Shown here: piece by piece, positions 12,720 through 23,441 of the stretch | Layout: every line of letters starts with the position of its first letter | Position numbering within the stretch: the first letter of the stretch is position 1 | From: Corinectria fuckeliana | Taxonomy: Eukaryota > Ascomycota > Sordariomycetes > Hypocreales > Nectriaceae | DNA length: 64,000 nt | Direction: 5' to 3' | NCBI GenBank assembly: GCA_019137255.1 | Contig: WPDH01000061.1 | Span: forward strand, 82,335 to 146,334 | Position numbers and translations under genes: made by a program | Notes under the pieces: model-generated | What the model saw: only the letters and a program-made list of their open reading frames with translations | Databases searched by the model: none | What the model was told of the DNA's origin: nothing

Positions 12720-13417
12720 ATGTCCGCCAAGTCCATCGTTCCCGAGTTCCAGGCCTCAAATGCCAAGTACGCGGCGTCCTTCGACAAGGGCAGCCTGCCT
12801 CTGCCCCCCGGCCGGTATGTACATAAGACTTCCACAACCCGGGCAGATGCGCTGCCACGCCACCACCGCGGGGCCCCCGACAACACCAAGATAACACGTC
12901 CCCCGTAGCAAGGTCGCAGTGGTGGCCTGCATGGATGCGCGGCTGGACCCTGCAAAGGCGCTGGGGCTCGACGAGGGCGACGCACATGTGATCCGCAACG
13001 CCGGCGGGCGGGCCGTTGACGCCCTGCGCTCCGTCGTTATCTCGCAGCAGCTTCTCGGGACTCGCGAGATCGTCATCGTCCACCATGTAAGATATACAAA
13101 CCAAACCAAACCAAAAAAGACATGCTCAAAGGAGGGGGGGGGTGGGCAAGGGGACGACGATATGCTGATTTTCGTGCTCTTCCTTTTAGACCGACTGTGG
13201 CATGCTCACCTTCTCCGACGCTGATATCAAGACCAAGATAAGAAAGGAGCTGGGCCAAGATGCGGACCATATCGCATTTCTGCCCTTTCCCGAGGTGAAG
13301 CAGAGCGTCATCGACGACGTGGCCATCTTGAAAAAGAGCCCTCTCGTGCTTGATGTGCCCATCACGGGCTTCGTCTACGATGTCAAGACTGGCAAGATCG
13401 AACGTGTGGAGGCTTAA
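12720..13417 (+). CDS. Small beta-class carbonic anhydrase
   Basis: The enzyme interconverts CO2 and bicarbonate using a zinc ion. Three exons (12720-12814, 12909-13086, 13190-13417) join in phase to 166 residues, the size of the short fungal beta-carbonic anhydrases. Zinc ligands and the catalytic Asp/Arg pair are visible: CMDAR at about 39-43 (Cys39, Asp41, Arg43) and HTDC at 91-94 (His91, Cys94). There is no obvious targeting peptide, so it is probably cytosolic. Intron 2 contains a nine-G run (13134-13142). The family is certain; I cannot assign it to one named paralogue. Confidence 0.92.
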
Positions 13418-13499
13418 TGGATATATACCATGTCTGATTGAGGCGGACAATTAATTAGTTTTATACCCGTTGGCGTGGAGAATCCGTTCCCCATCTTCC

Positions 13500-15084
13500 G
13501 CTTGAAATGCATTCGAGTCACCAGCAAGATCACGACCAAACAGATGGCGATGTAAAGGTCGATGTGCTGTCAATTCAAGGGCCCAGATATCTACGACTGC
13601 CACTGTGTGATGCTTAAACCAAGGAAGGCGCCCATCATTTTACCTTCGCAACCGGTGTCCAGCAACCATTCCTACAAACGCGATGAGTCGATAGACGGTT
13701 CCAATAGCCGCCAACACCAAAATGTTGATTCATTTCCTATGGTCGCGAGGAGCGGGCGCGTCCTCTCTCCGGACTACCATGCTCACGCAGCTCGCCAGGC
13801 CGTAGATGCAGTAGAAGTACAGCAGGTTCACGAGGAACGCGAAGCCCCAGTCGATAATCGGCACGGAGGGGAGGAGCACCGGCGTGGTGAAGTGCAGACA
13901 ACCGAGAGCCATACGAGGCAACACTGATATGACATTGGCCAGGAAGTAGGCTGCTCGAGAATGCCCGGCCTCGGCCTCTCGACGGTGCAGCTGCGTCTCC
14001 TCGGAAAAGCTCTTGACTCCCAGCGGACCCGCCACAAGCCCGATGGCCATGGCCATGAGAAGTGCCAGTTCCGGCGCCGACACGAAATCTATGGCGCTTG
14101 ACAGTGTTGCGTACGGCTCGTTGAAGAGGCCGACGAAGAGCACGCCCTTCTTGGGGGTTTCGGCCGGTCCCAAGATTCCACCGGGCGAGCGTTGGCAGCC
14201 CCATCTCGGCCCAGAAGGCACCCTTTGCACGGTATTGCTGAAGGAAGGCTCGGCGTAGGCAGAGCCATCCTTGCTCGAGGCGCGGAGCTCCACGTTTTAT
14301 TTTATTTTAAGGCCTTGTGCATCGTGTTCTCGCTCAACATGGACACGGTCGTGCCGCGTTTGCTCTGATCCATCCCCCTTGGATTTTCGGGAGGTCGCCT
14401 AATTCGAAATCAAATGCTCCTTGGAGATTCCGCCACTCGACTTATAGTCCCGACCGTTGCCGGTGATGATGTCGGTCTGATGACATCGGCGTGGTTGCTG
14501 TGCTCGGGGAAGTGGAAGCCCATACTTTCAAAGTATTTATTGCGTGGACTTCAGCTGGGGACCCTCATAGATGGTCTGGCCGTTTCCGACGAGGAATCAG
14601 GTTGTCGAAGAGGTCGAAGATCTCGGCGCGGGGCTGGTGGATGATGACGATGATTGAGATTTCAAGTCGCGCGATGGCCTTGAGTGTGCGCATGATAGAC
14701 GAGGCCGCCGTGGCATCCAGACCGCTGGTGGGCTCGTCCAGGAAGATGGCCATAGGTGCTGCCGCCAGCTCCTATGCCGATGCTGACTCTCTTCCTCTGC
14801 CCGCCGCTTATGACAGGGTTTCCCACGCTTCCAACCACGGAGTCTTCGACATGAGAAAGCTCCAAGCAGTCGATGACCGACTGGACGTGGGCCTTGATGT
14901 CGGCGTCCGGCCAGGTCCGAGGAAGCCGAATACGCGCTGAATGCACAATGTTTTCAAAGACCGTCAGCTCGGGCAGCACAATGTCGTCCTGGGGCGCGTA
15001 GCCCGTGAGCTTCTTGTACCTCTTCATTTTCCCAGGGATGTTGTTGACCGAAACAATGCTGCCAGTGTTGCTCATCTTTCCCAT
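13500..15084 (-). pseudogene. Decayed ABCG-type ABC transporter fragment
   Basis: On the minus strand the remains of a White/PDR-like half transporter can be read through several frames. From 15084: a Q-loop region (TGYAPQDDIVLPELTV), the signature VISGGQRKRVS, then a one-base insertion near 14763. After that come Walker B and D-loop in a new frame (MAIFLDEPTSGLDATA) and the H-loop (IIVIIHQPRAEIF). A second shift in the next line leads to relics of the linker, ending in frames with stops. Membrane-domain remains occupy about 14293-13735. The Walker A loop and everything before it are missing. Only part of a gene is present, with at least three frame breaks, so this is a non-functional remnant. 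It lies just downstream of, and on the same strand as, the GMP synthase gene. Confidence 0.88.
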
Positions 15085-15196
15085 TTTGGAGTATTAAAAT
15101 CAATTATACATCTTATTCATCTCCCTAAACGCCAAATCAAGTCTATGCTGAAAAGGCAGCCTAGAAACTAGTCTCTGAATCCTATCAGCGAACCCG

Positions 15197-18020
15197 TTAC
15201 TCTAATTCGATTGTGCCTATTGTCCTCCGTCAGTATTATAATGCGTGAAAGAAAGAGAGGGGCATAGAATGGGCACTCACCTGGAGGCTTTGACGTGGTG
15301 TCGTATACGACCCTCGCAATGCCGTCCACGTCATTGATAATCCGCCTGCTAATAGCCTTGAGGAGACTCCACTTGAATTCGTATGGCTCGGCACTCATCA
15401 TATCCAGGCTGGTCACAGCTCGCAGAACGCAGATGTAGCCGTAAACCCTGGCATCTCCCTGTACACCGACGGCTGGGCGACACATGCAAGTTAGAAATCG
15501 CTACAAGTACGTAAGTGCAAGCGCAGAAGGAAGGGCTTACCTCTGTTCGTGTCAAGTGCGGCGTAGGCTTGGGTGACCTGAACTCTCTCGTTAGCAAACC
15601 TCTCTCAGATGGCAGGGTTTCGTCGCGTCGAACCTCATCATAGATCCCGGCCTCTCGGATCATGGAGATGAAGATGTGATCCGCCTTGCGCACAATTTCG
15701 ACTCGCTCGCGTGTGACCTCGCCGATGATCCTGATCCCCAGACCGGGTCCCGGGAACGGGTGTCTGCCAATGAGCTCCTCGTGGATCTGCAATTGCCGAC
15801 CGAACGCCCGCACTTCGTCTTTGAACCTATTGGACCCGAACTGTTAGCGACAGCTACAAGTAATCACCCTCACTGTTGAAGTCCGTATACAGGACCGAGG
15901 GTAACGTACAGCTCTCGCAGCGGCTCAAGAAGCTTTAGCTGCGCCTCCTATTATTTTATATTAGCCTCTTTCATCACCAAATATCGCATAGTTCAACTTA
16001 CGCCATTCTGCATACGAGCAGGGAGCCCTCCCGCATTATGATGAGCTATACGAATCTTAGTAGAGCTCCAGAGACATTCCGCTTGAAGGCGGATGGGAAA
16101 GTTGGGAGATGGATAGCTCCGATGTGGCGAGGGAGGTTTTATAAGTCTGGCCCTTATGATTGAGGTACAGCTTCAGCCTTGGCAGACGGCTTCGCAGCCT
16201 CGCCGTTACGCCAAAAAGGGGGGAACAAGGAATGAACAACAGCTGAAAGACGTACACTTGATTGTAGAACTGGCGGCTCCCTTGAAACTCAAGCTTTCCA
16301 CGATATCCGCTAGACGGGGTTAATAATTCCGATCCCTGATGTGAGCAGATGGTGGAGAACTGACCGTACAGTGTCCCCTGAAGGAACCATTCAACCTTTC
16401 CGGCACGAGGTGTGTGCTCTGCTTCTTTCTCAATACTGGATACAGGGTTAGGTCAAGTTCTCCAGGGTTCAACAAGTGATAAGGCGCGAGCTTACCGGAG
16501 TGCCTCAATCTCGAAGAGGTCAATGACTGTCTGAGTCAATACGATAGGCTGGCCAGCTTCTAAGGGTTTGACTCACAAGTCCCGCCGATAATCTTCCTCT
16601 TGGCTTCAGGCTCTGTGACCCCTGCAAGGCGGCCGAGGAAAAGCTGGGATCCATCCACCACTGTGAGATTGATTCCCAGGTGCTTGTCCAAAGTCTCTTT
16701 GACTTGCTCGCATTCGTTCAGACGCATCAGACCTATTAGACACATTTAGAACATCACAACTAAGTTTGTGGGCATGTCCTTGAGCGACGTTATCTTACCA
16801 GTGTCCACGAGAACTGCTTTGAATCGGTCTCCAATAGCTTCCTTCATCAGCTTGGCGGCTACAGTGCTGTCAACGCCGCCGGAGACGGCTCCAATCTGTG
16901 TACTTATTAGCAGGTCAACTTTTGTCGCTGGGGCAAACAGAAACACATACAACCTGGGCGTTGTCGCCAACTAGCTTCCGAATCCGAACGATCTCCCGCT
17001 CTGAGAAGTTGTCCATTTTCCAGTCTGCTCGGGCGCCGCAGATCTTGAGAGCGAAGTTGGCAAGAATATCAGTCCCCCGCTCTGTGTGCGAGATCTCAGG
17101 GTGGAACTGGATGCCTACCACCCATACTTGTTAGCAAGCTCTAGAATCAGCCTGGCCTAGCGAGGACGCACATACCAAAGATAGGCAGAGAACTGTGGGC
17201 AATGCCAGCAAACTCGCTGTTCTTAGTGGTGGCAATGGTCTCAAAGCCGTCGGGCAGATGAACAACCTTGTCGAAATGACTCATCACAACTACAGACAGA
17301 GAATGTCAGATACGCATCAGCTCGAGCCGGACGAGGACCATCTGCATAAAGGAAGTGAACGAACCGTTCAAGGAGTCTCCTAGTCCCTCGAAGAGCCGAT
17401 CGGCGTGGCTACCAAGCTTTCGGATGGCCATCGAGGTTTCCCCGTACTCACGGCTCTGGCCGGGTGCTACATTGCTTGGATCTACACGCCACGCTGGAAA
17501 TACACTATCAGCTAATGATCGTCCAGAAACAAACAAGGGCGAGAGTACCAATCAGTTGATTACCGAAGCAGACGCCTCTTTGACATGTTAGCGACCTTTC
17601 CATCGTGCCCTGAGTGTATAACGTACAGCACGGGGACACCAAGCTCGAACACCATTGGATCCACGCTCGGGGCGTCGGGGGAATACACGCTTGATGGTCC
17701 TCCGCTCAGAATGATCCCAACCGGTTTCCAAGCAAGATCTTTGAGCTTTTGAGTACAAGGTAGCATCTCAGAGTACACCCCAAGAGACCTAAGCCGTCTC
17801 AAGATGAGCTTTGGTACTGTCAGTGTTTGGTTACCCGCGTAGAAGTAATAGTATCTAAGTAGAACGAACATGGCTGGTCTGGGATCCTAAATCCAAGACG
17901 AGGACGGTCTTGACGAAACAGTAATGGTCAGCTCAGAGGGTACTGGATAGTGAGCAGGGACTTCTTCGTACTTACGTCGAAGACATTGTGCGGCGGCGCC
18001 GCTTCAGCCGTGTCGCTCAT
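15197..18020 (-). CDS. GMP synthase (glutamine-hydrolysing), divergent and intron-rich
   Basis: The enzyme converts XMP, ATP and glutamine to GMP in the cytosol. I could join 18 exons in phase: 18020-17976, 17908-17870, 17808-17627, 17577-17549, 17493-17365, 17289-17176, 17114-16951, 16895-16799, 16732-16577, 16526-16496, 16435-16365, 16309-16256, 16045-16002, 15947-15910, 15826-15634, 15577-15541, 15472-15281, 15216-15197. The product is 544 residues, the normal fungal length. The class I glutamine amidotransferase domain has its nucleophile in GVCFGNQ (Cys92) and the His/Glu pair in FHPE (184, 186). The ATP-pyrophosphatase loop is SGGVDS (239-244), and the C-terminal dimerisation domain ends in SKPPGTIELE. 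All catalytic parts are intact, but usually invariant stretches differ (GSQTSH for GSQYSH, CFGNQ for CYGLQ). It may be a second, diverged copy rather than the housekeeping gua1; the window cannot decide. Confidence 0.9.
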
Positions 18021-18700
18021 TGTGCAGAAGATGTTTCTACCTAAAAGGTCTAAAGAAGAGAAGAACAAGGGTCTATGTAAACGAGGAACATCGTAACTGA
18101 GAAAAAAATTTCATGCCTAACCTTTAGTGGCTGACTAAGCTACCCTGCGTGAATGGGCCCCGGCGAGTCATACCTGCACCGCCGTCGGTGTAAATAATAT
18201 CACGTGACTCGTGAACCCCCGGCGGTTTTGCTGTCTTGCAACGACTATCGCTCCCATGCGCTGGGCCCCCTCTGCAACAAAGGCTACCGCAGGCTCCTCT
18301 TGTCTTGAGAACGAAGGCAGATCTGTGGAAAACGGTCGTTATGCGCCTTGGCGGAACTTCTCCAGGCCCTCCAGCCTCCTTGAATGCATACCCGATGTTT
18401 CCAATGCGCTGTCCTGGGTTTGGCATAATAGCACGCCTTTGGCGGGGATGGCAGTGGCGTTGATCCATCTTTTGCTGCAGAACGCTTGTGGATGTAGTGT
18501 CTAGATGGAGTGGTGGGCAAGAAATCAGAATGATGGCACTCTCCTGCACAGACTGGATGACTACTTCGCACTCAAGACTGGAGAAACATTCAAACTGGTC
18601 TATCTTGTACCACCATCTTCTGGACCAGCCCAAGCCATCGCGATATGATTCAGTTACCGCCTCATATTGCAGCACCCTTTTGATAGGTCACGAACCTTCC
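18021..18700. other. Upstream region of the GMP synthase gene
   Basis: This probably contains the GMP synthase promoter. Open frames exist on both strands (to 183 codons on the minus strand) but show no domain. The right end may include a further decayed part of the adjacent zinc-module pseudogene. Confidence 0.45.
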
Positions 18701-19376
18701 TTTAGGGAATCGGTCGCGCTTCCTGAGAAGACCTGCAAAGGAAGGTGCAAGTCGTGCCGAGACAACGACGTGCCATGCGTGAAAATTGAGAAGGCAGAGA
18801 GATGCCAGCGTTGCGTGCAAAAAGGGTTGGATTGCACCGAATTCAGTCCACGCCGGCGCTGCTTGCGTGCGATGTGGCGGGCCTTTGCCGAAGCGTGGGC
18901 CCGCGCATATCCAAAAGTGCAAAGGAAGATGCAAGCCTTGCCAAGATGCGGATGTCCCCTGCTTGAAGAACGGTACCAGGGTAAAGAGGTGCGAGGTGCG
19001 AGCGCTGTATCAATAATGGCTTGGTGTGTTCTGACTTCAGTCACGTTCCGACACCTCCGCCTCGAACTCTGTTCAAGGTGCCATGCGAGAGATGCGGACA
19101 CCTCATGTACCCTTGGAGCCTGAAGGGCCCATCTGCCATAGTGCAAAGGTACTAAATGCAACGAGTGCACGAGAGGGAATGCCCCGTGTCTTTTTCCCCA
19201 TGAGCATCTTGCTGAGAACAAGTACCTTTGCAGCCGGTGCGACACTGCGTATGGATCATCTGTAACGCTCTCCCAACATCTCACTCGGTGCCGAGGCAAA
19301 TGTGATCCATGCAAGGCCTCCAACATTCCTTGTCAATGGGCAGGCACCAGTTACGGAGGTCTATATATGCGTTAGG
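18700..19376 (+). pseudogene. Decayed gene of repeated Cys-rich zinc modules
   Basis: Across three reading frames the plus strand encodes successive related Cys-rich units. One unit reads CKGRCKSCRDNDVPC followed by RCQRCVQKGLDC (about 18733-18834). The next, one base out of frame, has CVRCGG..H...C, then CKGRCKPCQDADVPC (about 18860-18970). A third continues RCINNGLVC, then CERCGH, after a further shift (19002-19150). The last reads CNECTRGNAPC, CSRCDTAYG..H...CRGKCDPCKASNIPC and ends at a TAG (19374-19376). Each unit combines a C2HC-like finger with CxxC..C clusters resembling Zn(II)2Cys6 halves. An exact tandem copy of GAGGTGC at 18986-18992 and 18993-18999 accounts for one frame break. 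I do not recognise a named family. It looks like a dead gene for a zinc-binding, possibly DNA-binding, protein. Confidence 0.68.
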
Positions 19377-19617
19377 AGCCTTTCTGAGCCTTTCTAACCA
19401 TGTAGCCGCTCGGTTGTTCGCTAGACGCTTGCCCTATTGCGTTTATTGTATTTTCCCTCTAGTCAGTACCTTTATGAACCTAGACGCTCAATCTATTCTA
19501 GCATGGCCCCAATTCTATCCTTTTGTCGTCCCCAAGTGACCACGCGTACAGCTGATCCATGGCTGGCCTTGTAACCAATCATCATGTCATGTCTCCCAGC
19601 AACGGTTTCAGAGATCA

Positions 19618-21618
19618 TCACCGCTCAGCAACACTCTCAGTGGCCGTCTCCCCCTTCTCACTCTTCGCCTCCCACGTCGCCGGCTTCTCGCCCCCAATCT
19701 CCCGCGGCTCCACGAGAGCAGCCGAGGCATCCGTGGCCGACTCGTCCGCCGCCGGCGCGTTGCCCTGCGTCCCGATCCGCAGGAAAGGAACGAACAGGCA
19801 GCCGAGGGCGGCGAGACCCACGGAGACGAAGTACACCATCCGGAACGGCCTGTTGACGTCGCCGTCTTCCGGCTGGGCCGCCTTGACGGAGCTGTACACG
19901 GCCGTCGAGATGCCAAGGCCGATGGTGGATCCAAGACGGATGAGCATGTTGAAAATGCCGCCCGCGAGCGATTGCTGGTGAGCTGGGAGCGCCTGCATCA
20001 CATACATCTAGGGGCTGGTCAGCAAACGATCATAAACACCACTGTCAAAGCGAGGAGCCGGAAACATACGTTGGTAACGTTGAACTGCAGGTCAGCGCCG
20101 AAAACGTTCAAGATCAACGACGGGAAAATAAAGGCCCAGTACAACGAATGGGCTTTTTGAAACGTGAGCAACAGGTTGGCGGCAACATAGGCCACGGAGC
20201 CCAGCGCCATGATCAGCGTGTTGTTGACCTTGTGGAGGATGCTAGCCGCCACAATGTTCCAGAAAATGCCCGCAATCACCTGGGGTAGCAAATGGACAGC
20301 CACCATAAGGGCATCGTACTTCGAAACCTCCTGCATGTACAGCGCGAGCCAGAAGTTGGACGACTGAAAGGACATCATGCCTAAAATCGCCGTCGGGATA
20401 AGCTGTTGGTCCTTGTTAGTAAACTATCTTGCAACGACATCAGGACGTATATCCGCAAGGGCGTAGTTGGCACGTACCAAAGAAAAGGTCTGGTCTTTCC
20501 AAATGTGAAGGGGCATCAGGGGGTGTGGCCAGTAATTCTCCCAGAAGATGAAAGCCACAAGGAGGAAGAAGCCAACAATAAGCATAGCAATGACGTGGGG
20601 GGACTTCCAGCCGTCTCCAGGACCGAGCCTAAGGCCCGTGTTAGCAAAGATTGGCCACTGCAGGGGACCGGAGGAGGATGGGGAGGAGACGAACGTCAAG
20701 GCTGCCGTGAAGATGCCCACACCGAGGACGGTGAGGACAGTGCCCACACTATCAAAGCGCTCCAGCGCAAAGCGAAGCCGCGTCTTGAGCGGCGCCGGCT
20801 CGAACGCCTCCACGTTCGGCACGATCCAGATGGACGCGACGCCCATGACGGCCCAGATGATGGCCAGGAGGATGAAGCTGGCCCGCCAGTCGAAGATGCG
20901 GGCAGCGATGCCGCACACGATGCTCCCCACCGCGAAGCCCAGTGGGTTGCCGGCGGAGAAGCTGGCGAAGGCCCAGTTCTTGCGCTGCGAGGGCACGTCG
21001 TACGCCGCGCCTAGGATGCCGATGGCGGGCGGGACGACCATGGCCGAGGCCAGGCCTAGCACGCCGCACAGGATGTCCATCCAGAAGGGGTTCTGGGCGA
21101 ACGCCACGATCAGGGAGCTCGCGCTGAAGCAGCCCATGCCTAGGAGGAAGACGGCTTTGCGGCCTAGCAAGTCAGCGAGCTGGCCGATGGTGAGCTGGAA
21201 GGCTCCCGCGGTGAGGCTGAAGAAAAAGGGGTGTTAGAGTCCAATGAAGGCTAGCTGGGTAAGAGCTTGCTCACCTTGCTGCCGCCGAGATCCACGAGAT
21301 CTGACTCTGGGACATGCCCAGGTCTCGGCCAATGGCCGCCGTCACGATGACGGTTGCGCCAGTCAAGAAGCTGTTTGTGGCCATGGCCACCGTCGCCATG
21401 AAGACGAACGCAACCTCCTGAAACGTATTCTTGAAGCACGCCGGGCGCTCCCCTGTCGTCGAGACCTTCGTCTTCTGCACCGTCATGTCGTCTCCTCCGC
21501 TACCCTCGACATCGCCGTCGCCTTCGCCGTCGATATCGGAGCGCCGCTGCGTGGCCCGGGAAGTGGGGGTACGGTCGCCGCCCCTTACCGCGGAACCGCC
21601 CGCCGTCTTGTCGGCCAT
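19618..21618 (-). CDS. DHA2-type MFS transporter
   Basis: This is a plasma- or vacuolar-membrane drug:H+ antiporter of the major facilitator superfamily, likely with 14 helices. Four exons (21618-21275, 21216-20478, 20402-20070, 20007-19618) join in phase to 601 residues. About 60 hydrophilic, Asp/Gly-rich residues precede the first helix (VAFVFMATVAMATNSFL). The helix 2-3 loop carries GQLADLLGRKAVFLLG, the MFS signature. Helices continue to about residue 545, with an acidic cytosolic tail. All introns have canonical borders and there are no frame breaks. The gene lies 1.6 kb from the GMP synthase start on the same strand and diverges from the MOSC gene across 715 bp. The substrate cannot be deduced. 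Confidence 0.9.
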
Positions 21619-22333
21619 GTTTTTTTTGTCCGGAGGCCGGCGCGAGTTGGTTAGTGCGGACAGGGATCCGGGAGGAAAAAATGATGCCCAGGTCGCCCGA
21701 CACTTCCGGGTCTCTCAAAGTAATGCTTTTAGGTATTTGTTCGGAGTACGAAGTAAGTACGAAGTACGCTTGGGTTGTTTCGACGTGGGAGAAAAGTGGA
21801 ATTGACATGGAGATAGATATATTGACAACTCGTCCGGCTCCACTGTGGACACTTGCAGCTCGGCATGCGGGATGAACACCGAGTGATCTCCCGTTGTGGG
21901 AGACAAAATAGGAGAGACGCTCCGAAATGAGTAGTGATGCGTCGGCTAAACAAGAAGCGAACAAAAATGCGAGCGTTGTTGTATGTTGAAGAGCTGTTGA
22001 GCGGTTTGCAACAATTGATGGTCCTCAACCGCGAGCAGAGCGTTTACCTCCCTGTGAATCACCGTTGAAGTTGAGTACCGAGACCCGGCAACTAAGAAGA
22101 GGAAATAGCTTCAACTGTTGAACAAATAAAAACTTTAACCTGGTCAAAGAAACTGTACATGGTGCCTATTTTATTTTGTCAGGGCCTAACTTAGTTACCG
22201 CTTGTAGCGTCGCCGGGACGTAGTGGGGGCCCATCTCCATCTCCAATCTCGATTATCAATCATCCCCGCTCTCGATCCCATCGTTAGTGATTCGTAAAGA
22301 ACACAAGCCGAGTGGGAGAGAGAAACTGCCAAC
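21619..22333. promoter_or_regulatory. Divergent promoter region, MFS and MOSC genes
   Basis: This 715-bp spacer separates two head-to-head genes. It contains the double palindrome GTACGAAGTAAGTACGAAG at 21746 onward. No coding frame is supported. Confidence 0.5.
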
Positions 22334-23441
22334 ATGAAGGTCACCGAGGTGAGAGGAACCGCATCGCAGACGCAAGGCAGGGCGGGAAGTACAGTACAGT
22401 GCAGTACATCACTAACAGCCGCGGCAGCTCTGGGTCTATCCCATCAAGGCCATCCGGGGCATCCAGCTTACATCCGCCAGGCTGGGGCCTCAGGGCATCC
22501 AGCACGATCGCCGGTTCATGCTGTGCAGGGTCGAGGAGTCCGGAGAACTGAGCAAGATCCAGCTGTCCAAGTATCCGCAGTGCGCTCTCTTCGCGCCGGA
22601 GATTGTGGGGGACAGCATCCGTGTCAGGTACTTGATTCCACCCGAGCCTCTGGTGCCTTCGAGGCCAGAGCAGAAGACTGCCTTGGAGGTTCCCCTCGAG
22701 CCGGACTTGGAAGGCCTGGAGAAGGCCGACATCGACCTCCATCGGAGCCTGGTGATTGCGTACCGCATGGGGCCCGGGTATGATGCGTGGTTCTCAGCCT
22801 GCTTCGGCTTCGACGCTGCCTTGATCTTCATTGGCGACGGACGACGTCCCGTCCTCGGCACTTTCTCACCGAAAAACCAGCCGACGGCAAAATCCTGGCT
22901 CTCCTCGATGACGTCCCATGTTGCGGGAAGCAGGGCCGGCGTAGAAGCGGACTGGTTGACATTCACAGACTGCGCGCCGTACCTTGTCACCACGGAGCAG
23001 TCACTGAAGAGCGTCAGCGCACGATTGTCCAGCGGCGAAGTGGAGATGGGCGCGTTCCGACCCAACGTGGTTGTGGACGGCGAGGCTGAGTGGGACGAGG
23101 ACTTCTGGGCGGAGCTGTCCATCAACCGCAGGCACACACTCGGCCTCACCAAGAACTGCAACCGCTGCGCGTCGCTGAACGTCGACTACAGCACCGGCCG
23201 CACCGCCGAGGGCGAACGCGGCACGGTGCTGAAGAAGCTCATGTCCGACAGGAGGGTCGACGCCGGAGCCAAGTACTCCCCCGTCTTTGGCCGCTATGGA
23301 TTCCTCACTAGCAGCCCCCAAGGCAGTGACGGAGTGTCGGTCGGCGACAGCGTTGAGGTCGTGGCGAGGACGGCCAAGCGGGCGGTTTGGGACTGGCCGA
23401 TAAAGGACCCGCGAGCTGCACGGTACTACAACTGCGGGTAA
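22334..23441 (+). CDS. MOSC-domain molybdenum-cofactor protein (mARC-like)
   Basis: This is a member of the MOSC superfamily, related to mitochondrial amidoxime reducing component and bacterial YcbX, which bind sulfurated molybdenum cofactor and reduce N-hydroxylated compounds. A 15-nt first exon (22334-22348, MKVTE) is followed by an 79-nt intron with a CTAAC branch site, then exon 2 at 22428-23441; the product is 342 residues. The N-terminal beta-barrel starts LWVYPIKAIRG, and HDRRFML is typical. The MOSC core contains LTKNCNRCASLNVD, where the RC Cys corresponds to the molybdenum ligand of mARC. I see no clear mitochondrial presequence or membrane anchor. The family call is strong and the exact substrate unknown. 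Confidence 0.88.

Noticed and set aside
18124..18675. 183-codon minus-strand frame upstream of GMP synthase
   Set aside because: It overlaps the expected promoter and has no domain; probably chance.
13500..23441. Accessory stretch considered as a complete secondary-metabolite cluster
   Set aside because: No polyketide, peptide, terpene or other backbone enzyme is present; only an exporter, a nucleotide enzyme and pseudogenes.
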